From Paenibacillus sp. Root444D2 (GTDB lineage Bacteria > Bacillota > Bacilli > Paenibacillales > NBRC-103111), in the NCBI RefSeq assembly GCF_001426375.1, contig NZ_LMEO01000050.1, positions 340,100 to 404,099 of the forward strand: a stretch of 64,000 bases of DNA, read 5' to 3'. A program made the translations under genes and the position numbers. Shown here piece after piece: positions 50,267 through 58,577 of this stretch (its first letter is position 1; the number at the start of each line of letters is the position of its first letter). A model generated the notes under the pieces. The model made no database searches, was not told where the DNA came from, and was given only the letters and a program-made list of their open reading frames with translations.

Positions 50267-51610
50267 ATGACTTATGATTCCGTGCTTTACAGCCGAATGC
50301 TCACTGAGCTCACATTCGCCTTCCATATTATCTTCGCTACCGTAGGTGTCGGAATTCCAATCATGATCTCATTCGCCGAGTGGTCTGGCATTAAGCGAAA
50401 TGATCCTTACTACCTGCTTCTTGCGCGGCGCTGGGCCCGCGGTTTCGTCATAACCGTTGCTGTTGGTGTTGTCACAGGAACCGCAATAGGTCTCCAGCTC
50501 AGCTTGCTTTGGCCGAGCTTTATGCGCGTTGCCGGCCAAGCGATTGCTTTACCTTTGTTTATGGAGACCTTCGCCTTTTTCTTTGAAGCTATCTTCTTAG
50601 GCATCTATCTATACACTTGGGATCGATTCCGCAAGCCCATCACTCATTTCTTGCTATGTATTCCCGTTATGCTCGGATCTTCAGCGTCTGCTTTTTTTAT
50701 CACAACCGTTAACGCATTTATGAATACCCCGCAGGGCTTTAAGCTGAACAACGGTTCCATTACAGACATTGAGCCGCTTATAGCTATGTTCAATCCCGCT
50801 ACGCCAACGAAGGTAGCACATGTGCTTTCTTCTGCCTATATGACTAGCGCCTTCGTCCTTGCGGCTATAGCCGGCGCTGCTTTGCTTAAGAAGCGCAATT
50901 CGCTCTATCATCGTAAAGCGCTCAAGCTAACGATGGTCGCTGCTCTTTTTTTTTCGATTACAACTGCACTGATCGGAGATCTTTCCGGGAAATTTTTAGC
51001 CAAATACCAACCCGAGAAGCTGGCTGCCGCTGAATGGCATTTCGAGACAGCTAGACAGGTGCCGCTTGTTATAGGCGGAATTTTAACAGAAGATCATCAG
51101 ATTAAATACGGGTTGAAAATCCCATTCGCTCTTAGCATTCTAGCTCACGATAACCCGAATTCCGAAGTTCAGGGCTTAAATGAAACACCTGTTGCTGAGC
51201 GTCCCCCCCTTATTGTTCATTATTACTTTGATTCGATGGTCACGATAGGCATCTTACTTACGGTACTTGCAATGGTATCTGTTTGGATGGTTTACAAGTT
51301 AAAAAGTGTCCAATATCCAAGTTGGCTGTTGAGGTTGGTCGTCCTTTCAGGTCCACTTGCCATTTTGGGGATAGAATTGGGTTGGATATATGCAGAGGTA
51401 GGCAGACAGCCTTGGATACTTCGAGGTTATATGAAGACCGCTCATGGAGCGACTACTTCTACACATGTGGATTTAATGCTTCTTTTGTTCTGCATTCTAT
51501 ATGTAGCTATTGGGTTCACTTTGATCAAAGTACTTAGGAGAATGTTCATGAACAGCGATGTACAAGAAGAACTCAAGAGCAGAGGTATTGAGGGGGGACC
51601 TACACAATGA
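50267..51610 (+). CDS. cydA: Cytochrome bd-type quinol oxidase subunit I
   Basis: This 447-residue membrane protein is the heme-carrying subunit that oxidises quinol and reduces oxygen to water. It has nine predicted helices. His20 in TFAFHIIFATVGVGIP matches the heme ligand near the N-terminus, VAHVLSSAYMT contains the second His region, and GRQPWILRGYMKT is the conserved GRQPW motif with a Met. The Q-loop is short, as in the Gram-positive (cyanide-insensitive or YthA-like) type, not the long E. coli form. AAAAGGAGTACATCACC precedes the ATG. It overlaps cydB by four bases. B. subtilis has a comparable ythAB operon. Confidence 0.93.
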   Translation: MTYDSVLYSRMLTELTFAFHIIFATVGVGIPIMISFAEWSGIKRNDPYYLLLARRWARGFVITVAVGVVTGTAIGLQLSLLWPSFMRVAGQAIALPLFMETFAFFFEAIFLGIYLYTWDRFRKPITHFLLCIPVMLGSSASAFFITTVNAFMNTPQGFKLNNGSITDIEPLIAMFNPATPTKVAHVLSSAYMTSAFVLAAIAGAALLKKRNSLYHRKALKLTMVAALFFSITTALIGDLSGKFLAKYQPEKLAAAEWHFETARQVPLVIGGILTEDHQIKYGLKIPFALSILAHDNPNSEVQGLNETPVAERPPLIVHYYFDSMVTIGILLTVLAMVSVWMVYKLKSVQYPSWLLRLVVLSGPLAILGIELGWIYAEVGRQPWILRGYMKTAHGATTSTHVDLMLLLFCILYVAIGFTLIKVLRRMFMNSDVQEELKSRGIEGGPTQ

Positions 51611-52638
51611 AATACGAGTTAATCGGCATTACAGTACTATGGATATTTCTGTATGGGTATTTGATCGTAGCTTCCATTGATTTCGGGGCAGGCTTCTTTA
51701 GTTATTACTCCTACGCTACCGGAAAAAAACATCTCGTTGAAAACATCATCAAACGTTATCTATCCCCCGTATGGGAAGTAACGAATGTTTTCCTCGTTTT
51801 CTTCTTTGTCGGCATAGTCGGCTTCTTTCCGGATAGCTCGTATTACTTTGGAACAGCCCTTTTGGTGCCTGGCAGCATCGCGATTGTTCTACTTGCGATA
51901 CGCGGCTCTTACTATGCTTTTAGTATTTATGGACAAATGCAAAAACAAAGCCACTTGTATACATTTTTGTACGGAGCAACCGGCCTCCTCATTCCCGCTT
52001 CCTTATCAACCGTCCTGACAATATCAGAGGGAGGTTATATGACAGAGGAGAATGGCAAGGTTATTTTACACTTTAGCAAGCTCTTCACAAGCTCCTATTC
52101 CTGGTCGGTTGTGCTGCTTGCACTTGTTAGCGTTCTGTACATTTCTGCGATGTTTCTTTCCTACTATGCCAACAAAGCCCAGGACTACGAAGCACTTGAA
52201 ATCGTCCGAAGCTACGCACTAGGCTGGAGTCCGCCAACAATCGTGTGCAGTATATTTGTTTTTTTCGCTATCCGTTGGCACAATCCGGAGCATTTTAAGG
52301 CTATGCTTGATCTGTCTTGGATGTTCGTTGCTTCGTTACTATGCTTCATAGCAGCCGTTTATCTGATTTTTAAACGAAAAAACTTTGGCTGGGCATTTAT
52401 TCTTGTCATGCTGCAATTCGCTTTTGCCTTCTTCGGATATGGAGCTTCACACTTGCCGTATATCCTTTACCCATTTATTACCATACATCAAAATTTCACG
52501 AACGATGCTATGGCTATCTCCCTAATTGTCGTTTTCCTTGCTGGATTATGTCTGCTTATTCCATCCCTTGTACTACTGATGCGACTGTTCCTGTTCGACG
52601 CTGAATATGTGCGAGGGAATCCCTCCAAGAAAGGGTGA
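51607..52638 (+). CDS. cydB: Cytochrome bd-type quinol oxidase subunit II
   Basis: The 343-residue second subunit pairs with CydA in the membrane. It has eight predicted helices; the N-terminus GYLIVASIDFGAGFFSYYSY is the signature of the family (usually 'GxDLGxG', here IDFGAGF). RGSYYAFSIYGQM and the later LPYILYPFITI are also typical. Its start overlaps the cydA stop (ATGA), and its stop overlaps the ATG of the small gene at 52638. The oxidase probably supports respiration at low oxygen. Confidence 0.92.
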   Translation: MKYELIGITVLWIFLYGYLIVASIDFGAGFFSYYSYATGKKHLVENIIKRYLSPVWEVTNVFLVFFFVGIVGFFPDSSYYFGTALLVPGSIAIVLLAIRGSYYAFSIYGQMQKQSHLYTFLYGATGLLIPASLSTVLTISEGGYMTEENGKVILHFSKLFTSSYSWSVVLLALVSVLYISAMFLSYYANKAQDYEALEIVRSYALGWSPPTIVCSIFVFFAIRWHNPEHFKAMLDLSWMFVASLLCFIAAVYLIFKRKNFGWAFILVMLQFAFAFFGYGASHLPYILYPFITIHQNFTNDAMAISLIVVFLAGLCLLIPSLVLLMRLFLFDAEYVRGNPSKKG

Positions 52639-52748
52639 TGAGTTTGGATTTCTTTTTGCTTATGATTGCACCTTTATTGCTTGTAGCTTTTTCAATCGGG
52701 ATTTTGTTCATGATGTTCTCAAAAGGGCAGGATAAGTTTCCTGAATAA
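52638..52748 (+). CDS. Small bd-oxidase subunit, CydS/CydX-like
   Basis: This 36-residue peptide (starts MSLDFFLLMIAPLLLVAFSI) has a single hydrophobic helix (FFLLMIAPLLLVAFSIGILFMMF) and a charged tail, KGQDKFPE. Its ATG overlaps the cydB stop (TGATG), and AAAGGG serves as ribosome site. CydX in proteobacteria and CydS in Geobacillus are single-helix subunits of 30-40 residues encoded right after cydB that stabilise the oxidase. Position, size and topology all fit. It is too short for usual ORF cut-offs. The name CydS is by analogy. Confidence 0.75.
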   Translation: MSLDFFLLMIAPLLLVAFSIGILFMMFSKGQDKFPE

Positions 52749-52796
52749 CAGAAATTTATGCCCTGCCCCGGACACAAGCTAATTGATCTCAAATAG

Positions 52797-52826
52797 CAAA
52801 AAGAGGATTTCAGTTGCATATCCTCT
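52797..52826 (-). terminator. Terminator of the Spo0E-like gene
   Basis: The minus strand has AGAGGAT pairing with ATCCTCT around an 11-base loop, followed by TTTTTGC. It serves the gene at 52851-53000; no comparable terminator for cydABS is visible on the plus strand. Confidence 0.75.
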
Positions 52827-52850
52827 GGTCCATTCTCTATGAAGGTAATA

Positions 52851-53000
52851 TCATTTTAACTCTTGAAAGTTAACAATATATTGATCTAATTTTTGACTAA
52901 GATCTACTACTTTCTCATGCGTGAAACTTCCGCGTAAATACGCCTCTTCTACCATTTCAATGCGTAAAGCTTCGATTTTTTCTAATAATAGTAGTTCCAT
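52851..53000 (-). CDS. Spo0E-like sporulation phosphatase
   Basis: This 49-residue peptide (starts MELLLLEKIEALRIEMVEEA) contains the family pattern: two helices, IEALRIEMVEEAYLRGSFTH and KVVDLSQKLDQYIVNFQEL, with the diagnostic SQ.LD motif. Spo0E-type proteins dephosphorylate Spo0A~P through this motif and hold back sporulation. The ATG at 53000 has a weak ribosome site (TTGGTGTGAATAATTG). A terminator follows directly. The size is typical and it falls below common ORF cut-offs. It acts in the cytoplasm. Confidence 0.82.
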   Translation of the reverse strand: MELLLLEKIEALRIEMVEEAYLRGSFTHEKVVDLSQKLDQYIVNFQELK

Positions 53001-53175
53001 ATCAATTATTCACACCAATTCTGTTCAATGATGGTTTGTATACCTATTATAAAACAGGAGGCAGAAAAAGGTAATGATGGGGTCGATAAACTTTATGACA
53101 AATTTGTGAAATATTATTTCAGTGTCGAATAATGATTTTGTTTTTTTACGCCATCATATCGGTTAGAACGACAAA

Positions 53176-53247
53176 GTTGTACTTAATGCAACAATAGACA
53201 AGCTTTATTTTGCTTTATCCGCGCGAAAGTTGTAAAAAGCACAACAA
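53176..53247. repeat. Dispersed intergenic repeat (copy B)
   Basis: GTTGTACTTAATGCAACAA (53176-53194) and GTTGTAAAAAGCACAACAA (53229-53247) are imperfect palindromes with GTTGT/ACAA arms, 53 bases apart. Pattern and spacing match the copy near 1.6 kb. The rest of the 350-base gap before 53356 shows no gene. Confidence 0.6.
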
Positions 53248-53305
53248 TCCAGCCTAAAGTAGCTCTACACCTATAAAAAGACCAAACTGTTGTCAAACAG
53301 ATAAT

Positions 53306-53343
53306 CAAAAAAAATAAGCCGCCAGCTATATGCCGGACGGCTT
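53306..53343 (-). terminator. Terminator of the SRPBCC gene
   Basis: The minus strand has AAGCCGTCCGGC pairing with GC(TG)GCGGCTT (small mismatch), followed by ATTTTTTTTG. It lies just after the stop. Confidence 0.75.
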
Positions 53344-53355
53344 CGTGATACGAGA

Positions 53356-53865
53356 TTATTGAATGGATTGCAGATGCTCGGAGAGACGATCCCAAGTTTC
53401 AGTAATACCTTGCTCCATGCCCATTTCCATGACGGTTTTGAGCGCTTCAGGTGAAGCGTATTTTGAGCGGCTGATAAGCTTCGTCTTGCCTTCATGCTCT
53501 ACAAAAGTCATCGTTGTTTGAGATGACGGCATCCCCTCCGTTTCATTCCCTTCGGCATCCGAGAAGTAATCAACGTAAACAATTTTCTCAGCTTCAACGA
53601 TTTCATCATAGACTGCTTTGCCCCAAGATTCGTATCCGTAAAAATCTCCTTGGTTCTGATCGATACACTTCATGCAATAATGCCAGATACCGCCCGGACG
53701 AAAATCGACGTTACAAACTGTAAGCGTCCAGCCGCGAGGTCCCCACCAATGCTTTAGATGCTCGGCCTCGGAGAATGCTTTGAATACAAGCTCGCGTGGC
53801 GCGTTAAAAACACGCTCCAAAATTAGTTCCTGACCCTCTACCTTGGTAATCATTTGGTTTGACAT
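53356..53865 (-). CDS. SRPBCC (AHSA1-like) domain protein
   Basis: The 169-residue protein has the Bet-v1-like fold of AHSA1 proteins. It starts ILERVFNAPRELVFKAFSE, followed by HWWGPRGWTLTVCNVDFRPGG with WHY, a typical START/SRPBCC N-terminus, and ends GITETWDRLSEHLQ. Function is unknown for this group. In Bacillales such genes are frequently co-transcribed with an ArsR-type repressor, as here: the start lies 18 bases after the ArsR stop. The pair probably responds to an unidentified small molecule or stress. Confidence 0.9.
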   Translation of the reverse strand: MSNQMITKVEGQELILERVFNAPRELVFKAFSEAEHLKHWWGPRGWTLTVCNVDFRPGGIWHYCMKCIDQNQGDFYGYESWGKAVYDEIVEAEKIVYVDYFSDAEGNETEGMPSSQTTMTFVEHEGKTKLISRSKYASPEALKTVMEMGMEQGITETWDRLSEHLQSIQ

Positions 53866-53883
53866 TGAAATTCCTCCTACAAT

Positions 53884-54213
53884 TTAGTTTTGTTTGTTTT
53901 CTTTGTTTCGCAGCTTCTGAAGGTAATTCTCCAGTACGTCAAGTCGTTCATCCCAGACACTCCGGTAGGTTTTAAGCCAGGTGTCCAGTTCTTGAAATGG
54001 TTCCAAACGAAGTTTGTAGTTCCGGCGATTGGCGACAGCCTGCACCTCCACAAGTCCGGCCTCGAGAAGAACACGAAGATGCTTCGAGGCTTGAGGCTGG
54101 CGAAGCCCAAGGCCATCGGCGATATCCCCTACAGTTAAGGGACCATCTAACAGAAGCTCAACAATGCGTAAACGGTTGGGTTCGGCCAGTGCGTTAAATG
54201 TTGTGTTATCCAT
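53884..54213 (-). CDS. ArsR-family transcriptional repressor
   Basis: The 109-residue winged-helix protein reads FNALAEPNRLRIVELLLDG, then LTVGDIADGLGLRQPQASKH and LVEVQAVANRRNYKLRLEPF. It lacks the Cys residues of metal-sensing ArsR members, so it is probably not a metal sensor. It is the first gene of the pair with the SRPBCC gene. A promoter TTGACA...TATATT with an overlapping 22-bp inverted repeat 94 bases upstream suggests autorepression. The family in Bacillales usually shares an operon with AHSA1 proteins. Confidence 0.92.
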   Translation of the reverse strand: MDNTTFNALAEPNRLRIVELLLDGPLTVGDIADGLGLRQPQASKHLRVLLEAGLVEVQAVANRRNYKLRLEPFQELDTWLKTYRSVWDERLDVLENYLQKLRNKENKQN

Positions 54214-54290
54214 GATGATGATTTCCAGTTCCAGTTCTAGTCAAGTCCGGCCACCTCATTTCGTTAGGAAGTTTCCTTATTTCTATTTAC

Positions 54291-54320
54291 AATATACCCC
54301 ATAGGGAATATTCCTGTCAA
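54291..54320 (-). promoter_or_regulatory. SigA promoter of arsR-SRPBCC unit
   Basis: The minus strand has TTGACA (54315-54320), an 18-base spacer and TATATT (54291-54296). The inverted repeat at 54307-54328 covers the -35. Confidence 0.65.
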
Positions 54321-54328
54321 GGAATATT
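54307..54328. promoter_or_regulatory. Candidate ArsR operator
   Basis: AATATTCCT, four bases, then AGGAATATT: a perfect 9+4+9 inverted repeat overlapping the -35 box, the classic layout for ArsR repression. Confidence 0.65.
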
Positions 54329-54391
54329 ATAATATTAATTTGTAAGTGTTCTCGAGCAAGATTTGGTGGCGTAAAATCAACCATAAAACAG

Positions 54392-54430
54392 AGAAAAAAA
54401 GAAGTGCGTCTAAGTGAACGCACTTCTTTC
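54392..54430 (-). terminator. cysJI terminator
   Basis: The minus strand has AGAAGTGCGT pairing with ACGCACTTCT, followed by TTTTTTTCTC. It lies 49 bases after the cysI stop. Confidence 0.85.
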
Positions 54431-54478
54431 TATTTCCGATAATTTCCGGAAAGCTATTGAATTAGCTTAACCATCTTT

Positions 54479-56200
54479 TTACGAATGAAAATCTTGTCCG
54501 GAACGAACTTCTTTGACATAACCGGCGCGAATGACAAAATCGCCAAAATGCTCGTTTTCTTGTCGTTCCTTCGCGTATTGATTAACAATCGGCCGCAGTG
54601 ACTCGAGAATCTCCACTTCGCCGATGTTTTCCTTATAAAGCTTGTTCAGTCGGTTTCCGGAATGTCCGCCGCCCAAATACATGTTGTATTTGCCTGGTGC
54701 CTTACCAATGAACGCGATTTCCGCTAACATTGGACGGGCGCATCCATTCGGACAACCGGTCATGCGAATGACGATCTCTTTATCACTCAAACCGGCTTCT
54801 TCCAACATCGGCTCGATTTTATCCATTAAGTCAGGAAGGTAACGCTCAGCCTCAGCCATCGCCATACCGCAAGTTGGCAGAGACACGCAGGCCATAGAGC
54901 TTCTGCGCAATGCGGAGTACTGAAGCCCGTCCGTAAGACCGTATTCTTTGATCAGCTCTTCGATCTTTTTCTTCTTCTGAGTGCTCACATTACCGATCAC
55001 CAGATTCTGGTTCGCCGTAAGTCTGAAGTCCCCGGTGTGCACTTTGGCAATTTCACGAAGTCCAGTCATCAGCAGGTAGTTATCTTCGTCTTTAACACGA
55101 CCGTTTTGAATAAACAGGTTGAAATGCCATTTCCCGTTAGTTCCCTTAACCCAGCCATAGCGATCTCCATTATGATCAAAATGGTATGGACGCGCCGCTT
55201 CGAGCTTCCAACCTAAACGAGCGGTTAGTTCACCTACGAACCAATCAATGCCGCGGTCATCAATCGTATATTTAAAACGTGCATGTTTCCGCACAGAACG
55301 ATCACCATAATCCCGTTGAATCGTAACTGTCTTCTCTGCCAAATCAACCATTTGATCCGGCGTGATGAATCCGATCACTTGAGCTACTTGCGGGTAAGTT
55401 AACGGATCGCCATGGCTCATCCCCATACCGCCACCGACGGATACATTGAAGCCTATCAGACGTCCATCTTCAACAATAGCAATGAAACCCAGATCTTGCG
55501 AGAAGACATCCACATCATTGGAAGGCGGTACTGCAATACCGATTTTGAACTTACGCGGCAAATACACCTTTCCATAGATCGGCTCTTGCTCTACGCCATC
55601 CTGGCTATCCACTACCTTTTCGCCGTCAAGCCAGATCTCGTGATAGGCTTTGGTCTGTGGATCAAGATGGTTGCTAACGCGGCAGGCCCATTCGTATACT
55701 TCGGCATGAACATCCGACTGGTAAGGATTCGGATTACACATGACGTTTCGGTTAACGTCACCGCACGCAGCTAGCGTACTTAACAATGAATCATTGACTT
55801 CACGGATCGTCTTCTTCAAATTCCACTTCAACACGCCGTGAAGCTGAAAAGATTGACGAGTCGTCAAACGGATCGTTCCGTTAGCATACTTTTGTGCGAC
55901 CTGATCCATCATCAACCATTGCTCTGGTGTAACGACTCCGCCAGCGGCACGCACACGCAGCATGAACTGATAGGCTGGCTCCAGCTTCTGCTTTTGCCGC
56001 TCGTTGCGCAGATCCCTGTCATCCTGCATATAGCTTCCGTGAAACTTCATCAGACGGTTATCATCCTCGGGGATGGACCCCGTAATTGCGTCTATCAGCG
56101 TCTCTTCGAGACTCCCCCGCAAGTAATTGGTTCTCATTTTAATATGTTCTACTTCGCTGTGCGGCGCACTGTTCTTTGAAAGTAAATTGTTTTCTGACAT
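54479..56200 (-). CDS. cysI: Sulfite reductase hemoprotein subunit
   Basis: This 573-residue enzyme reduces sulfite to sulfide for cysteine synthesis, using siroheme and a 4Fe-4S cluster. The cluster ligands are in MACVSLPTCGMAMAE (Cys-x5-Cys, about 435-441) and MTGCPNGCARP (Cys-x3-Cys, about 480-484). The N-terminal half has the NirBD-type repeat (LTTRQSFQLHGV; DVNRNVMCNPNPY). CGAGAGGAGAAAGGCCAAT precedes the ATG. It follows cysJ by 38 bases, and the products form the NADPH-dependent complex. The length agrees with the family. Confidence 0.95.
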   Translation of the reverse strand: MSENNLLSKNSAPHSEVEHIKMRTNYLRGSLEETLIDAITGSIPEDDNRLMKFHGSYMQDDRDLRNERQKQKLEPAYQFMLRVRAAGGVVTPEQWLMMDQVAQKYANGTIRLTTRQSFQLHGVLKWNLKKTIREVNDSLLSTLAACGDVNRNVMCNPNPYQSDVHAEVYEWACRVSNHLDPQTKAYHEIWLDGEKVVDSQDGVEQEPIYGKVYLPRKFKIGIAVPPSNDVDVFSQDLGFIAIVEDGRLIGFNVSVGGGMGMSHGDPLTYPQVAQVIGFITPDQMVDLAEKTVTIQRDYGDRSVRKHARFKYTIDDRGIDWFVGELTARLGWKLEAARPYHFDHNGDRYGWVKGTNGKWHFNLFIQNGRVKDEDNYLLMTGLREIAKVHTGDFRLTANQNLVIGNVSTQKKKKIEELIKEYGLTDGLQYSALRRSSMACVSLPTCGMAMAEAERYLPDLMDKIEPMLEEAGLSDKEIVIRMTGCPNGCARPMLAEIAFIGKAPGKYNMYLGGGHSGNRLNKLYKENIGEVEILESLRPIVNQYAKERQENEHFGDFVIRAGYVKEVRSGQDFHS

Positions 56201-56238
56201 ATTGGCCTTTCTCCTCTCGCGATCTTTGGGATCTGAAC

Positions 56239-58071
56239 TTAGTAAACATCCCTCTGATAACGTTTTTGCTGTTGCATACGGGTCAAATACTCCGCTGCTT
56301 CCTCCGAACTGAAACCGCCCTCTTGTTCAATAATTGTTGCTAGGGTCGCATGAACGTCGTGTGCCATTTTCTTTTCGTCACCACATACGTACACGATTGC
56401 CCCTTCTTGAAGCCATTTATAAAGCTCCGCGCTCTTCTCAAGCATCCGATGCTGCACATATACTTTCTGGTCGGTATCGCGGGAGAACGCAACATCCATG
56501 CGCGTCAACACGCCATCCTTAAGCCACTTCTGCCATTCAATCTGATAAAGGAAATCTGTGGAGAAGTGCTGATCACCGTAGAAGAGCCATGATTTGCCTT
56601 CGGCCCCTGTCTCTTCTCTTTCTCCGAGAAAGGCTCTGAACGGAGCGACGCCCGTGCCAGGTCCAATCATAATGATAGGAGTTTCCGGGTTCTCGGGAAG
56701 CTTGAAATTCGGGTTGTTTTGAATGTAAACCGGCAGCGTTTCGCCAGACTTGATTCGCTCAGCGAGCTGAACAGAGCACACGCCATAACGTTCTCTACCT
56801 TGAGTCTCGTAACGCACCGTACGGACGGTAACATGAACCTCATCCGGGAAAGCTTTGGAACTGCTCGCAATTGAGTACAGTCGAGCAGGCATTTTCCGAA
56901 GGATCGCTACGAATTCGCCTGCAGGTACGCCCTTAAGGGAATAATCCTGTACCAAATCTAATAAATCCCGCCCATTGATATATGATTTAAAATCTTGCTC
57001 GCGTCCTGCAGCCAACAGCTCTTGCAGTCCATTGCTTGAAGTAAGCTTTGCCACTTGCTCCAATAACGGTTTTGTCAGTACAGTAATTTCATAATTATGA
57101 AGCAGCGCTTCGCGTAATGAGCGCTTCTCGCCGTTCTTATTGATAGTAACGAGTTCCTCAGCTTTCCAACCCATGGCTTCGATCAATTCATCTACAAGGC
57201 GCGGGTGGTTCTCCGGATAGATACCTAAGCAATCACCCGGTTCATACTGAAGATTGGATCCCTCCAAGGAGATCTCAATGTGGCGGGTTTCGCGGTCCGA
57301 TCCACGGCCATTCAGATTCAAATTCTCAAGAACCTCGGCTTGGAATGGATTTGTTCTGGAATATTCCGATTCATTACCGCTTTCAACTGCTGCTCCAACG
57401 CCACTCACAACAGTCGAGCCCATTGAAGCTTCACTTAAAGAGCTCATAACGGAGCTCATCCACTCTGCAGCTGGCTCATCGAAATCCACGTCACAATCGA
57501 CACGCGGCGCAAGGCGTTTGCCGCCAAGCTCTTCCAGACGTTTGTCGAAATCCTTGCCTGTTTGGCAGAAAAGCTCGTAAGATGTATCTCCAAGTGAAAG
57601 CACGGAAAACCGCAGTTCCTCCAATTTAGGAGCTCTCTTGCTATGAAGGAATTCATGGAAGGATATAGCGTTATCCGGTGGATCTCCTTCTCCGTGGGTA
57701 CTCGCTAGAACAAGCAAGTTTTGAATCTTTTTCAAATTGTTAGGTTTGAAGTCAGCCATCGAGGAGAGTGTTACCTGAAAACCTTGCTCTTCTAGCTTTT
57801 TGGACATTTTCTTCGCTAATCCTTGAGCTTTACCCGTCTGTGATCCGAAGAGTACGGTCACCTCTTTAGAGATTACCGGCGCATTCGCCGCCAAAGTCGC
57901 TAAGGGAGCTACAGGAGCTGCACCAGAAGTCGTCACGACAGCCGATCCCTGAAGTGCTGCAAGATACCCGTTCAGCCAGATTCGTTGTGATTCCGTTAGT
58001 GTAGGAAGTAATCGATTAAGTAATTCTACTTGTTCCTGATTAAAAGGACTGTTTGTTACTTGAAGTACCAA
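56239..58071 (-). CDS. cysJ: Sulfite reductase [NADPH] flavoprotein subunit
   Basis: The 610-residue protein passes electrons from NADPH through FAD and FMN to CysI. The N-terminal flavodoxin domain (VTVLFGSQTGKAQGLAKKMS; STHGEGDPPDN; SLGDTSYELF) is followed by a FAD/NADP reductase region (RLYSIASSSKAF; GPGTGVAPFRAFLGER; YVCGDEKKMAHDVH) and the family terminus RYQRDVY. The frame is open to 58173, but the start fits best at a TTG at 58071 with GAGAGGTGG six bases upstream. A 17-bp palindrome lies 124 bases upstream. Confidence 0.93.
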   Translation of the reverse strand: MVLQVTNSPFNQEQVELLNRLLPTLTESQRIWLNGYLAALQGSAVVTTSGAAPVAPLATLAANAPVISKEVTVLFGSQTGKAQGLAKKMSKKLEEQGFQVTLSSMADFKPNNLKKIQNLLVLASTHGEGDPPDNAISFHEFLHSKRAPKLEELRFSVLSLGDTSYELFCQTGKDFDKRLEELGGKRLAPRVDCDVDFDEPAAEWMSSVMSSLSEASMGSTVVSGVGAAVESGNESEYSRTNPFQAEVLENLNLNGRGSDRETRHIEISLEGSNLQYEPGDCLGIYPENHPRLVDELIEAMGWKAEELVTINKNGEKRSLREALLHNYEITVLTKPLLEQVAKLTSSNGLQELLAAGREQDFKSYINGRDLLDLVQDYSLKGVPAGEFVAILRKMPARLYSIASSSKAFPDEVHVTVRTVRYETQGRERYGVCSVQLAERIKSGETLPVYIQNNPNFKLPENPETPIIMIGPGTGVAPFRAFLGEREETGAEGKSWLFYGDQHFSTDFLYQIEWQKWLKDGVLTRMDVAFSRDTDQKVYVQHRMLEKSAELYKWLQEGAIVYVCGDEKKMAHDVHATLATIIEQEGGFSSEEAAEYLTRMQQQKRYQRDVY

Positions 58072-58194
58072 GAATATCCACCTCTCATAGCCTGCAATGA
58101 TATTATTTCCTATTATACATTTTCGCATTATTTTCACTCTCTTGAAACTATCATGTATGTCGAAATAGGTCAATTAGAATGATCTTATATGATC

Positions 58195-58211
58195 TATCAG
58201 TAATACTGATA
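58195..58211. promoter_or_regulatory. 17-bp perfect palindrome between cysJ and hypothetical gene
   Basis: TATCAGTAATACTGATA is a perfect palindrome around the central A, in the region divergent between cysJ and the 63-residue gene. It is a candidate operator for sulfur regulation; the regulator is unknown. Confidence 0.4.
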
Positions 58212-58302
58212 AAGGGGTAAAACCCCAGAAAAGTACAGACCGATATAAACAGTCATAGACGAACAGTATAGGATACAGGACTTAAGCAAGGGAGCTTCGC
58301 TA

Positions 58303-58494
58303 ATGAGATTTGTAACAGAAACGAGATTAAAACGATTGGAAGAACTGATCCAATTGATTCCTGAGTATGAAGAAAGAAGCCACGCTCTTCATCTACTGAA
58401 TTCGATTCGTAGTGATATCGATGATAACTATGCGGAAATTGAAAAACCGATCAGCTTAAGCGGCTTGAATCGACGGCCAAACGACCGGAAATAA
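58303..58494 (+). CDS. Small hypothetical protein
   Basis: The 63-residue protein (starts MRFVTETRLKRLEELIQLIP) is helical and charged in its first two-thirds (EEYEERSHALHLLNSIRSDI-like) and ends in a basic tail (LNRRPNDRK). I recognise no family. It is divergent from cysJ. The ribosome site (AAGGGAGCTTCGCTA) is good. The gene is probably real but of unknown role. Confidence 0.55.
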   Translation: MRFVTETRLKRLEELIQLIPEYEERSHALHLLNSIRSDIDDNYAEIEKPISLSGLNRRPNDRK

Positions 58495-58507
58495 GCCAAA
58501 AAAATAG

Positions 58508-58546
58508 CAAAAAAACGAACCTCTAGAATTGCTTCTAACGTTCGTT
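58508..58546 (-). terminator. Terminator of the ppdK-regulator unit
   Basis: The minus strand has AAACGAAC pairing with GTTCGTTT around a loop, followed by TTTTTTGC. It lies 32 bases after the stop of the gene at 58578. Confidence 0.75.
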
Positions 58547-58577
58547 TCGCATGTTATTATTAAGCCAAGATTCGCGA

